Shown: positions 21,961-31,687 of the stretch, in pieces
Position numbering within the stretch: the stretch's first letter is position 1
How the letters are laid out: every line of letters starts with the position of its first letter
From: Paramacrobiotus metropolitanus
Lineage: Eukaryota; Tardigrada; Eutardigrada; Parachela; Macrobiotidae
Direction of reading: 5' to 3'
Length of the DNA: 37,530 bases
Assembly: GCF_019649055.1 (NCBI RefSeq)
Contig: NW_026570581.1
Span: 1 to 37,530, forward strand
Notes under the pieces: model-generated
Databases searched by the model: none
What the model saw: only the letters and a program-made list of their open reading frames with translations
Told to the model about the DNA's origin: nothing
Translations under genes and position numbers: made by a program

Positions 21961-22743
21961 ATGGATCCTCTTACTGCGATTCAATTTAATTTCGGTCCTC
22001 TTCTAGCTAGCGGATGCGGTGGCGGCGCCGCCTCATCATCATCATCATCGCTTAATCGCGCATATGTTCGGGACCACAACGACCACAAAGACGACGACAA
22101 TAACAAGGAGGGTAATCGTTGTGACGGCCACGGAAGCGGCGACAGCGATGACGACCAAGTCGTTTATGATCATGACGACTACGAGAGCGTTTCGCTAATG
22201 TACAGCAGTCCGGAGAAAGACCGCTTGCGACACATGTACACTGTCATGTTCCACCTGCCACACTGGAAACGCTATTATTTATCGGGCATGGGCTACAACT
22301 TTAGAAGCACTGTACGCTGTTTGCATTGTCAAAAAGAGCTATACTGGCGTCAGACAGATGCTATTATACATCACGCTGAACGAGAATGTCAAGATATGAA
22401 AGCTTATTCACTGTTAAACACCGATCCTCATGAATGGCATGCATCTCGCCGCCGCACTCATCCCAACCGTATGCGCACCTTTTACGACCTGCCGAACTTC
22501 CAGGATATTGAGTTTTTAGTACAGCACGATTTTTACCCGACTAACGAAATCCAGTGTGCACATCCTGGCTGCACGTGGACAAGAAAATGGGAAGATATTA
22601 GATGTGTTGACTATCTTAAGAATTACAGCCATGGGCGAGTGCATCGCTACAAAGTTTTTCCTTACGATAGTAAAAGCCCAAAATTTGCGGTTGTGAAATC
22701 TTTATTGAAATCTCAAAAAGAGACATGTAAGAAAAATGAGTAA
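21961..22743 (+). CDS. Divergent BIR-like zinc-binding protein
   Basis: A single exon of 260 residues with an ATG 55 bp after a TATA-like box. Residues 1-75 are low complexity (Gly/Ser, then Asp/His/Asn-rich) and probably disordered. Residues 100-145 follow the BIR ligand pattern, with C120, C123, a Trp (ELYWRQTD), H137/H138 and C143. A second C/H cluster (IQCAHPGCTW, then DYLKNYSHGRVH) follows at about 200-230. It lacks the usual BIR hallmark Arg and Gly spacing, so it may be a fast-evolving IAP relative or another zinc fold. It would complement the clearer BIR protein at 13267-14415. An AATAAA signal directly overlaps the end of the gene. Confidence 0.6.
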   Translation: MDPLTAIQFNFGPLLASGCGGGAASSSSSSLNRAYVRDHNDHKDDDNNKEGNRCDGHGSGDSDDDQVVYDHDDYESVSLMYSSPEKDRLRHMYTVMFHLPHWKRYYLSGMGYNFRSTVRCLHCQKELYWRQTDAIIHHAERECQDMKAYSLLNTDPHEWHASRRRTHPNRMRTFYDLPNFQDIEFLVQHDFYPTNEIQCAHPGCTWTRKWEDIRCVDYLKNYSHGRVHRYKVFPYDSKSPKFAVVKSLLKSQKETCKKNE

Positions 22744-22759
22744 ATAAAAAAAATTAAAA

Positions 22760-23831
22760 CTCAGCATCCGACGTAAATGTATGGTTTGATTCTTGCATCT
22801 TGCTTCCTACATGTGCTTTGCGGTATTCAGAGACACGACGCTCGAAAAAGTTGCTTTTTCCTTCAAGCGAAATGTTCTCCATAAAGGGTAAGGGGATTAG
22901 GTGTGTGAAAAATAGGTTCCAGTTCTAGCATCTTTAATAGTACGTCAGCTACAAACTGCACGTAGCGCTTCATAATGCTCGAGTTGAGGCCGCGAAGCGG
23001 ATGAGAAAACGCATTTTCCCAAAACCTTGATTCGATTTCGACTGCCTCTTGTACCATCTCATAGATTTTTTCCACAGAAACTTTGTACAGCAGTTGACGG
23101 TAGAGCCAACAGGCGAACTCCACATGCTGCGATTCATCGCGCGCAATAAGTTCATTACTAAAGGTCAATCCTGGCAGGAGGCCGCGGCTCTTAAACCAGT
23201 AAATAACCGCAAATGCTCCGCAAAAAAACAGCATTTCTACGCAGGCAAATGCAACTAAACGTTCGCTAAATGAGCGTTTTTCACTATCTCTTATGTACCG
23301 GGTTGCCCATTCTGCTTTTTCAACCACATTTTCATTATTAATAATTGCTTGCAGCAACTGTAACCGTTGGACACTGTCCTGGACATATGTAATAATAAGA
23401 AGCGAATAGGTTTCGCTATGGATGTTTTCCATCAAAATTTGATAAGCATAAAATGCTCTTATCTCTGGACTTTGTATTTCTGTAAGAAAATTTTCCGCTA
23501 GATTTTCCATCACTAATCCGTCCGAAGCAGCAAAAAATGCTAGGACATTACAAATCAGAGTTTTTTCATGGTCTAACAGGGACGGCCACTGTCGCACGTC
23601 ATCCGCAAAGTTAATCTCTTCAGGGGTCCAAAAACAGGCTACGGCCTTTTTATACAGCTCCCAGGCTTCGTCTAGTTCTATCGGGAATAACACATATCTC
23701 TTCCATGTAGATTGGAGAATCGGCTCACCTGCTGCTCCTGCAACCGTTATTTTAATGTTGTTTGTCTCATCAGTATTGCTGAGAGTGCGGTCATTAAGAC
23801 ACCTGTTATCAGTGACATTATGGACGTCCAT
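22760..23831 (-). CDS. Ribonucleotide reductase small subunit, with a frameshift near the C-terminus
   Basis: From the ATG at 23831, 322 codons are open to a stop at 22863. The class Ia R2 features are present: a metal-ligand Asp near 77-78, E109 in SDGLVMENL, the radical-type Tyr near 128 in IRAFYAYQ, E135/H138 in MENIHSE, and the second set in [15 protein letters not shown]. The residues expected after that point, including the acidic, aromatic-ended tail that docks on the large subunit, lie in another frame that ends at 22760. The shift is beside a run of four C on the coding strand at about 22893-22896. This could be an inactivating indel, an assembly error, or a +1 recoding site. No large subunit lies in the window, so the host R1 would be needed. 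A TATA-like box is about 50 bp upstream. Confidence 0.93.
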
Positions 23832-24143
23832 AGCTAACAAGCTGAATATAAAGTTTTAAAATAAAAGCAGATGTGCAGTAGATTATATAGCAATCTGAGC
23901 TAATTACAGCGGAACGACAGCATCACGCAACCATTATTTGATCTATATCTGACTGCCTGCTTGCCTTCATGTATGTGTCCGCCCTCCTCTCGCAAATTGC
24001 TCGTGATATTTTAATGCTTAAAAACTCCTGTAAGCTGAACATTTGGAAATCAGTCAGTCAGTTTATTTATGGCGCGTTGCTGGAAATTGTAGATCACTCT
24101 TTTCAACTTTGAACTTGTTAGATTTTGTTAGACTTGATGTAAA
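23832..24143. promoter_or_regulatory. Divergent promoter region between reductase and Gln-rich gene
   Basis: A TATA-like ctatataatc reads on the minus strand at 23881-23890, about 50 bp before the reductase ATG. The motif TGCGTGA (minus reading) stands at 23923-23929. No clear TATA box was seen for the plus-strand gene. Confidence 0.45.
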
Positions 24144-25563
24144 ATGGCTTCGGGACAGTGTCCAAATACATTCTCCATCGGCGCAGTCGTCGACCCTGCC
24201 GCATCCACTCCTTCCAACCAAACGTCTCAACCCCCACCACCACCACTACCATCTTACGATCGTCAGGTGATGGGTCGCATTATGACGCAACAACCACAGC
24301 TTTATCAGGAGCAACATCCGCGATCAGGAATTAATAACACCACAACGACAACCTATCTGGCTTTGTTACCGTTCCAGGCAGCACCAGCAGCCGGAACAGC
24401 GGATACCCAGACGATGACGGTCACTACGACAAGGATCACGCCAACAATGACCAACACCATGACAACCACATCTCCACAGCTACCAGAGAGTTTCTGTCAC
24501 CAACAGCATCAGAAGCATCAACAACAACGACAGCAGCAGCAACAATTTGGGCTATATCCTCAGACTGTGGGCAGCTTTTTCAGTGCATTCAATAGCTCGA
24601 CCGCGGATGACAACGTGACCTTTAACACGATTGGTAAGAGTAATGTCTTAGTTTTTCTTGACACTTTAATGTGTTTTTACTTTTGAATCTGTCAGATTGC
24701 GATATTTGTGATAATCAAGTGATAATAAGGCCCTAATACTTATTTTATGTATGCTTATCTTAGACATATCTCCACCGTTGAACAGTAATCTCGACCAAGC
24801 AGCAATTCTCAACGAATTTCTTGTTAATACCCATCCACAGCAGCAGCAAAGCATTCCGTCAAATAACATCAACGCGTTTGCGAACCATCATCAAAAAAGC
24901 AACCGGCATCATCAACAGCATTCTCACGAAGCTCCCATTTGGGTTCCACCGCCGGCCTTATCAGACCACGTACTGCCGCGACCACCGCCACTGGTCATGT
25001 ACTCCTCACCACTGCCTAGCCAGCAACAGCCACATCATTACCGTGATCACTCAATGTTGCAGCAGCGACACCAACCCCAAGCGGCAGGAAATTTTAACAA
25101 CCAGCCTATCTACACTGTCGACATGGCTGTCCAACAAGAGCAGCTACAGCAGCAGCAGCATCCTTGCTACGGTGTCATGTTAAATTTCGATAAAACTGCA
25201 TCACGCCTGTCCGAATACGTACCGGACACTCCACTTACGGCTAAGCCATACTTGGACCCTGTCGGCCATTTTAATCAACTGGGCAGAGTCCGCGAAGCAC
25301 GCCGTGTAATTAATGACCTGCAGCACTCTGTCCTTGACCCCAATACTACTACCAAGGCGGAATGGAGCGTTATTATGGAAGCAATGAAGACGTTCTTCGT
25401 AGTTGCCGCAAAGGAATATCTTGAATCGCATCCCACGTACAAGGCTAATTTTGCGGCAATCATTGCAGAAATAGCTTCGCGCATTCGAACAGAAATCCGT
25501 CAACATCAGCAGCAGCATCAGGAGGCGGTACAAGCAACGAAGCGTAAACGAGACGCTTATTAA
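24144..25563 (+). CDS. Gln/His/Pro-rich protein with conserved-looking helical C-terminus, function unknown
   Basis: Two exons, 24144-24633 and 24764-25563, join over a 130-bp intron (donor ttg|gtaaga, acceptor cttatcttag) to give 429 residues. Residues 1-300 are low complexity with Gln, His, Pro and Thr runs, as in many transactivation domains. The last 120 residues, from about SRLSEYVPDTPLTAKP, are of normal composition, predicted helical, and end in a basic KRKRD that could be a nuclear signal. I do not recognise the family. Position between reductase and kinase suggests an early gene. A transcription regulator or a virion tegument-like protein are both possible. Confidence 0.72.
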
Positions 25564-25666
25564 CGCAGCCCGCCCTCGCCCGCCTACTTTGTACACCTGT
25601 TTGTTTGCTCGCCTGTCGTGACTTCTACGCAATTTAAGCCGTTTGCCGCGCATTTACGCATGCAAA

Positions 25667-26413
25667 ATGATGGAAGCAACCACAATGTCAGCGTCTACGT
25701 CGGTTAATACCGCTCTTAATAGCATTACCAAAACTCCTTTTCTCGTGGTTTTTGAAGGGATTGCCGGGTCCGGAAAATCTGCACACTGCTCTCTCCTCGC
25801 ATCTAGCCTTATTCAAGAAGGATATCAAGTTTCCATTTATAACTTTCCCTACTCCTTTTCTTCATCCTGTAACGGCGCAAAGCCACCGTGTTTGGCCCCA
25901 GCCTTGAATTCAGCCTTATCATCTCTTTGTCATTTTCGATCTGCATCCACTTATCTCATGTTAGCTGCTAATAGAGGATTACTTAATCAAGCAATCAAGA
26001 ACGATCTTGCTGACGGTAAAATTGTACTCGTGGACCAATACCTGCTATACGACCTAGCCCATGGATTAGCACGTGGCCACACGTTAGAGTGGATGGAGAA
26101 TATTGAAAAACGTGTATCCAACATCACACCAAACATCACCTTTTATTTAGACCTCCGGCCCATGGAAGCGCTACGGCGCATGCTTCGCTCACGCTGCCCT
26201 TCTATTGACCAGAGTGTTAATACAGTTGTTGATGACTATGGTAAAGTTTGTTCCGCATATCAATTGTTATTATCTCAAAATAATCACTCGTGCAGTTGTT
26301 TCTATGTGCCTGCTACATTGTGCTGTGAGTTATTGTCACGTAACATCCTGAAAATTTTTCGGGAAGTGTATAATGAGAACAGTAAACCGCTTGATGTAAC
26401 CAATATTCTTTAA
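25667..26413 (+). CDS. Thymidylate/deoxynucleoside monophosphate kinase-like enzyme
   Basis: 248 residues from the ATG at 25667 (a second ATG follows directly). The P-loop FEGIAGSGKS is near residue 30-40, as in thymidylate kinases. The segment VLVDQYLLYDLAHG matches the DRY/DRX motif region, but the Arg is Gln. LDLRPMEALRRMLRSR matches the strand and helix leading to the LID. Together they place it in the dTMP kinase/deoxynucleoside kinase superfamily; the Gln change makes the exact substrate uncertain. It would supply nucleotides for replication together with the reductase subunit. An AATAAA signal lies at about 26424-26429. The stop faces the capsid gene. Confidence 0.85.
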   Translation: MMEATTMSASTSVNTALNSITKTPFLVVFEGIAGSGKSAHCSLLASSLIQEGYQVSIYNFPYSFSSSCNGAKPPCLAPALNSALSSLCHFRSASTYLMLAANRGLLNQAIKNDLADGKIVLVDQYLLYDLAHGLARGHTLEWMENIEKRVSNITPNITFYLDLRPMEALRRMLRSRCPSIDQSVNTVVDDYGKVCSAYQLLLSQNNHSCSCFYVPATLCCELLSRNILKIFREVYNENSKPLDVTNIL

Positions 26414-26527
26414 TCAGAAAAACGAATAAACGCACGCAAGCAAAACTGAGCATTTTTTGCGATGACGTTGTACCTTTAATAGCAAACTAAAACACGCATG
26501 CAACATAAAACACTTGATTTATGTCTT

Positions 26528-28123
26528 TTACAACACATTAATGAAACGTTTATTTTTATCTATTTGAAAAATACGAGGTTGTTCATAGAAGACCAGCAGC
26601 TCAATCGGCTCCTTTAGAGGTGTTGCAAATTTAAGTTCCAGTCTAGCCATTTGTCTCCGCTCAACAGGTATATCATCTGTATTATGATTGGGTGTGAGGT
26701 CAAACGGAAAAATGCTCTGTAAAAAAGAATTTACCGTGGCGACAGTTACTTATTACAATGTGAGATTCGAACTCACCGTTCCATATCGCAACTCCAGATA
26801 AGACGTATCGGAAGAACATGCGTAGTCACGATTGCCTAGTTGGCAAGCTAATGCAGTGTACAGCAAAGCGTAATATCCGTTCTTAAAGTCCGTCTTATAG
26901 CTGTAAATTTGATTATCTACAACTAAGCTTATCTCTTCTAGATCAAAATGTTGGAAATTTAACGGGTTTTTCTGGTAGTTGCCCAAATAGGCGTCGTGCG
27001 TTACCATAGCAAATATTAAACGATTCGGCACCTTCTCTGTACCAAAAAAGTTATCGATTGTATATAGTCGCTGTCCTGGGGTAAGAGCGCGAGTTCGTAC
27101 GTCCGTTGCAGCATACATTTTGTAGATGGCCGGGGCTGTGGATAGTCTTTTTTGAATTTGGTCATTTAATTTAGCCGACAGTTTAACGTAACGCGTGAGT
27201 AAACGCATATCCAGTATGTTGAGAAAATAATTAGGGTCGATGTCGCCCGACATCAAATAGAATGCAGGGTTTCGTTTGAATAATCTGATTCGGATAGAAA
27301 TTTCAGGAAGCAGGTAGTTGTCAAGGTGAAACAATTCATGCATAATTTTTCCTAACATTTCGAAAGGTCGGCCTTCTTTTGTTATGTTGTAGCGCGCTGT
27401 TAAACCTTCGTTGGTTTCCGCATTCAATATATCGAAACTGTCTAAACTATTCTGGGGTTGTACGCGACTTAGGCGGTCTTTAAACCACATTACATTTCGT
27501 AAGAGGTTTTTTTTCACGCCGCGGGAATAGTTCAGTAAGGTATGAAAATATGCTTTATACCCGTAATTAGCGTAACTAACAATGAAAGGTGTACCGTTCA
27601 GTTCAACTTCTACACGCTCAAAGCAGAGATAGAAAAGTAGATTAACAGGTGCGGCATCGCGGATTCCTACGTCGCTTAATTTGTTTGCATAATGCTGTCT
27701 CTGGCTTTCATCCAACCCTGACACTATATTGGCAATTACTGGATCATCCAGCGGATTCTCCGTGTAGTGTGTTTGCTTTAGCGGTTGCAGCTGCTGCGGC
27801 TGCCCCTGACCAGCCACGGGCGCATTTGACTGAGCTGATGCAGAAGCGTCTACTTTGGTAGTCGCTGCTTTAATTTTACCTAACGGTTTTGTGCTGTCAC
27901 GCCCAAGAATTTGGCAGCGCATGTACAACATCGTATCGGCTAAATCCAAATAATATTCCGTTGATGGTATCAAAAATTCAATTATTTCTGAATTATTGAC
28001 AACCTGGTTCAGTGGTAAAATTTCCATGGTATGACTGCCCTCAATGGTTGATTGTGATACCGGAGGGTCAAACAACTGCAGTTCATCGGGAAATTTTTCG
28101 ATAGTCGCTTGCTGTTTGGCCAT
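26528..28123 (-). CDS. Major capsid protein (double jelly-roll, Maverick/adintovirus type)
   Basis: Two exons, 28123-26777 and 26716-26528, join in phase 0 over a 60-bp intron (donor acg|gtgagt, acceptor cttttttacag), giving 511 residues. The N-terminus (LPLNQVVNNSEIIEFLIPS, then YYLDLADTMLYMRCQI) and the C-terminal exon (IFPFDLTPN, then ELKFATPLKEPIELLVFYEQ) follow the pattern of Maverick/adintovirus hexon-like capsid proteins. A Gln/Ala-rich linker at about 95-120 looks like a loop insertion. Without the second exon the last beta-strands of the second barrel would be missing, so splicing is needed for a full product. It is first in a minus-strand block with core, penton and integrase genes. 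Confidence 0.92.
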
Positions 28124-28143
28124 AATATTTGCTAAAATTATTA

Positions 28144-28454
28144 TTAGATCAGTGAAGCTAATGTCTTTCCCCGTGTAATTTTTTGAAATAATCCCGTTCG
28201 AATTGCTCGTTTATTACGTCGTCTCCGTCGTCCCGCTCGTTTTCTACGTCGAAAAGATTTGCCTATGACCGTTGACTGCACAATAGTACGTTTAATAACA
28301 CGATTTCCTCGCCGTCGTCGTACTGGTCGTCGTCGTCGTCTATTAGTCGTCGTCGTCGTATATCCCGCCGTTTTTAATAGTGTTTAAAGCGTAAGAACGC
28401 GAGTACACAACTCTACTTTTGCAGAATGAACACTTACTGTCGCACTTTATTCAT
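28144..28454 (-). CDS. Small arginine-rich core (protamine-like) protein, spliced with a 17-nt first exon
   Basis: A tiny first exon (28454-28438, ATG) ends at a perfect GTAAGT donor. The second exon is 28339-28144; the 98-bp intron ends in taatag. The product is about 70 residues with over a third Arg/Lys, including runs of four to five Arg. The long Arg-rich frame has no ATG of its own, which is why a spliced start is proposed. Such proteins condense DNA in adenovirus and Maverick particles. The gene sits between capsid and penton genes, as expected for a virion component. Exon assignment is inferred from frame and splice signals only. Confidence 0.65.
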
Positions 28455-28654
28455 TTTATATAGTAGTAGCAGCAGCAGCAGCATCAACAACTTACAAGTT
28501 ATTCAACAATTCTCGCGCTTTAGAACAGAACCACGCCCACGCTGTTCTTACGAGAAAAAAAGTTAAATTGCGTTCTTTCTACGTTTTTTTCGACATCAAA
28601 TGTCACTTTTGCGTACATTACGAAAAAAATTTCACGAACACTTCTCCGAACCAC

Positions 28655-29542
28655 CTACACCGATGTGGACTCGTTGGGCTTGCATTTTCGATAATGGAGA
28701 ACAACTGCCGATTCCCCAAGCGCGTCTTCTTTCCATTGCATTTTCCAGTCAGTCTGTAGCTGAATAAATGGGTTCGCTTTGGAGAACCAATTCTGCACAG
28801 GAAGGTAAATTCGTGTGGCAGGTTCGTATCCCTTCTCCAGTTCGGCCGGGGTTATCATGGCGAGTAAGTTTTCTGCCCGACTGCCAAACGCTGCAGGGAT
28901 AATGTGACTCAGTGTTAGCAGAACCTGTCGTCGTCCGCGTGCAGGATCAACCAAGAGACGATGGCGTGCAAGGCGTGTATCGCTGAACTTGGGAAAATTT
29001 TGATCATGTACATAAGACGTGAGAACGTGTTGCCGCATAACTCCATTAGAATCGTCATAGGTCAATCCAAGTACCGCGCAGAGTAGATTACCGCGGTTTA
29101 CAATCTGTATTTCGTCATTCTCACTGAACCAATAAAGTCTTCCATCAATTAACTGGATCTGCGGTCTGGTGGCCCAGGCACACGCCGCTCCACTACCTGT
29201 CAATATCGCATCAACAGCTTTTGCAAGAGCGGCGATCAAATCTGCAGGCGATTTTTCGAAATCTGATTCCGCTAAAAACCCATCAAGGTATATTTCGCAG
29301 GAATCTGCTTGACTCTTGTAATAGATTGTCAGCTGCCTTTGCTCAGGAGGAATCTTGGACAATTTTGCGGAGGAATAGGCCCGTACAAGAGCCACTTCCC
29401 AGGGCTGCTCTAATTCCTTGTAGGACAGCAACGGCTGCTGAATCTTATTAGAGAAATTCGTTGCCGTATTGTGCAGGACCGTAGCGCCATACGCTGGTGA
29501 AGCTCCGCTGTGCAGCACCACATAATATCCACTTTCCATCAT
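28655..29542 (-). CDS. Penton-like minor capsid protein
   Basis: 295 residues from the first of two consecutive ATGs at 29542. The start YYVVLHSGASPAYGATVLHN, then SYKELEQPWEVALV, followed by a beta-rich body, fits the minor capsid (penton, single jelly-roll) proteins of Mavericks and adintoviruses. Immediately upstream is a splice-acceptor-like tttgttgcag (29561-29570), so the mRNA may have a spliced leader. It would sit at the capsid vertices. It is 3' of the integrase and 5' of the core gene on the same strand. Assignment rests on pattern and position; sequence conservation in this family is low. Confidence 0.83.
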   Translation of the reverse strand: MMESGYYVVLHSGASPAYGATVLHNTATNFSNKIQQPLLSYKELEQPWEVALVRAYSSAKLSKIPPEQRQLTIYYKSQADSCEIYLDGFLAESDFEKSPADLIAALAKAVDAILTGSGAACAWATRPQIQLIDGRLYWFSENDEIQIVNRGNLLCAVLGLTYDDSNGVMRQHVLTSYVHDQNFPKFSDTRLARHRLLVDPARGRRQVLLTLSHIIPAAFGSRAENLLAMITPAELEKGYEPATRIYLPVQNWFSKANPFIQLQTDWKMQWKEDALGESAVVLHYRKCKPNESTSV

Positions 29543-29613
29543 CTTCGCGTTCAGGTTACAGTCTGCAACAAATAACAATCAATTCGAATTTTTTGAAAGA
29601 CCCATAATTAACA

Positions 29614-30694
29614 CTACAAGAACAACCTGGCCAAAGATAAATCTTCTTGGTAGAACTGCGACGCGCGATTTCCGTCTCGTACTGGTTGCCCAGTAGAAAG
29701 TGATGAAAGCCGATAGGTTATAACCGGCCCGTAAACGATTTCGGATACGCGAAAAATTTCGTCACTAAACGTTTGCGTGTAACCTTTGCTAAAAACAGAT
29801 TTCTTTAAAACAACTCTCACAAGGTCCCCCTCTTTAAATTTTGGCTTGGCAAGCTTGATAAATTTTTTTTCTTGGCCTTGTTTGAACAGAAGTGACTGAT
29901 TTTTTATTGTCACCTCTGCCGGTTTCATTTTAACACCGCTATGAATACTCATATTATAATTGCTGACAATATTCTGCAGCGCCGAATGCCAGTTAGAACT
30001 TTTGGTATAGGTAAAGTGGCGAAAAAGGATTGTCTTTAGCGTTCGGTTGTATCGCTCCGCAAGGGCTGCTTTGAAGCGCGAAGAAGAAACCTGATGTCTT
30101 ATCCCATACTTTTGGAGAACGGCATTTACTTTTGCATTCAAAAATTCTTTGCCAGCATCAGTTACTGCACATAAAATTTTTCACATAAATAAAAATGCAT
30201 TTACTGAGACTTACAAACATAATGCACTTACTTAGTACAATTGGATTTCGTATTTCAAAAATTTTATCCATTGATTTTGCCACAGTTTCACCCGATTTGT
30301 TTTCTAAAGGAAAGGAGGTTGCATAGCGGCTCACGCAATCTACCATTGTCAAAATGTACTTGTATCGCTCATTAAACTTTTTAATTTTTTGTAATTCTAC
30401 AAGGTCGCCATGCCAGACATTGTCCACTCCCACACAAAAATTCTTCAGTTTTTTGAATTTTATTCGTACAGGCTTATGAACGGTGTGAGTTCGCTGCTGC
30501 GCAAGAAAATCTTTTACATCTTTTAGGGTAATCTTAACTCTTTTCTCAACTTCCCGTTCTTTGGCCACTCGATAAAGACTCGCAGCGCCGGTAAGGTAAG
30601 CCGGTGATGTTATATCGGTGTACAAACTTTTCAGTAGTGTTGCCTTTCGCCGACTCTCTGCCGCAGTAGTCACGATCTGTCTTACTTTAGCCAT
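29614..30694 (-). CDS. Retroviral-type (RVE) DDE integrase, spliced
   Basis: Exons 30694-30232 and 30164-29614 join over a 67-bp intron (donor aa|gtaagt, acceptor tatgtgcag), giving 337 residues. Catalytic acids fit DDE: D97 in WHGDLVEL, D157 in ITDAGKEFLN, formed just after the splice, and E191 in ALAERYNRTLK, 33 residues later. YKYILTMVDCVSRYATSFPL is typical of the family core. The C-terminal part (KEGDLVRVVLKK) looks like an SH3-like DNA-binding barrel; no chromodomain is evident. The intron splits the catalytic core, so unspliced RNA would give an inactive protein. It inserts the element by its terminal repeats. Confidence 0.96.
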
Positions 30695-31096
30695 AACTTA
30701 CCGCTTATTTAAATCCAGGTGCGTTCTTTGGTAAGATCAGAATCAGCTGACGAGTTGCAAACGTGCGTGCAGAACGTAGATATATCCACAAAGTCTAAAT
30801 TAAACGAGCTGACAGCTGGGACAATCAACATGCACCGAAGCACATCCCTAGTAGTCAGCAGCGTTAAGCAGGAAGGAAAATTGTTACTGTACTGCCCATT
30901 AAATTCACTTATATACCCTAATAATCTGGCGCAAATCAGCTTTCCCACAATTCTCCTCCCACTTAAAAGGGAGGAGGATTGGAGGAGTTCTGCTGGGCGG
31001 TTCATTCGACTGGTAAACATAGCAATTATCTTTATTGTCGCTCTTTATAAGCCATGTCCGCGCTGTTAGATTTTCTGGTCACTTTACTTTTCCGGA
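30695..31096. promoter_or_regulatory. Divergent promoter region, integrase/dsRNA-binding gene
   Basis: TATA-like tracts stand at about 30909-30916 (ttatatac) and 31041-31048 (tttataag), the latter about 50 bp before the dsRNA-binding ATG. A short hairpin has arms ctcctccc (30953-30960) and gggaggag (30969-30976). No gene is seen. Confidence 0.45.
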
Positions 31097-31687
31097 ATGG
31101 TGCGGCGCTACTTTACGACTATAGTCAATATTATTACTAAAGCACTGTCTTTTGAAGTTGAATATAAAAATATTCCTCGGCGTATAAACGAAGCTGTCGC
31201 CTGCAAATACCGTGCTAGTATTGTTACAGAGAATATTTTTGCTGTTGGAGTTGGCAAATCGTCCGCTACCGCTAAGCAAGACGCCGCAAAAAAGCTTTTT
31301 GCCATCTTGTTACGCAACTATCAGCACAAGCTACTTGAGTTGTTGGGTGCACCGCAGTCTCTCACCTCAACCCATTCCCTTTCCCGCAGTCATTTATCTT
31401 TGCCTTATTTGCTGGATAATATTGCCACGGTTTTAAATTTTGATGTGGAATATCGCCGACTGCCTTCAGCAGAAGCTACCAGCTGGAACTGTCAAGCTAC
31501 TGTTGCGAACGAGGATATTTTTGTTATAGGGTGTGGCCCAACAAATCAACTGGCCAAGTGTGACGCTGCACGACAATTAATCGGGAAAATCCTGCAGAAT
31601 TATTATAAGCAGTTACTAGAAATCCTAGAGTGTCCTCCACCTATTGCATCTCCTTCCACAGTGCGTAATAGCAACGATGCCACTTGA
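31097..31687 (+). CDS. Tandem double-stranded-RNA-binding protein
   Basis: 196 residues, single exon, ATG at 31097. Two dsRBM repeats make up most of the protein: residues about 4-75, with SSATAKQDAAKKLF, and about 95-172, with NQLAKCDAARQLIG. Each has the alpha-beta-beta-beta-alpha order and the basic, Ala-rich second helix that grips dsRNA. No catalytic domain is attached. Free tandem dsRBM proteins encoded by viruses commonly sequester dsRNA from Dicer, PKR-like kinases or other sensors; that role is inferred here. Its stop overlaps the start of the next gene by 11 bp. Confidence 0.9.
   Translation: MVRRYFTTIVNIITKALSFEVEYKNIPRRINEAVACKYRASIVTENIFAVGVGKSSATAKQDAAKKLFAILLRNYQHKLLELLGAPQSLTSTHSLSRSHLSLPYLLDNIATVLNFDVEYRRLPSAEATSWNCQATVANEDIFVIGCGPTNQLAKCDAARQLIGKILQNYYKQLLEILECPPPIASPSTVRNSNDAT

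Noticed and set aside
28300-28360. CGT-repeat tract as a microsatellite
   Set aside because: It encodes the Arg run of the core protein, so coding explains it.
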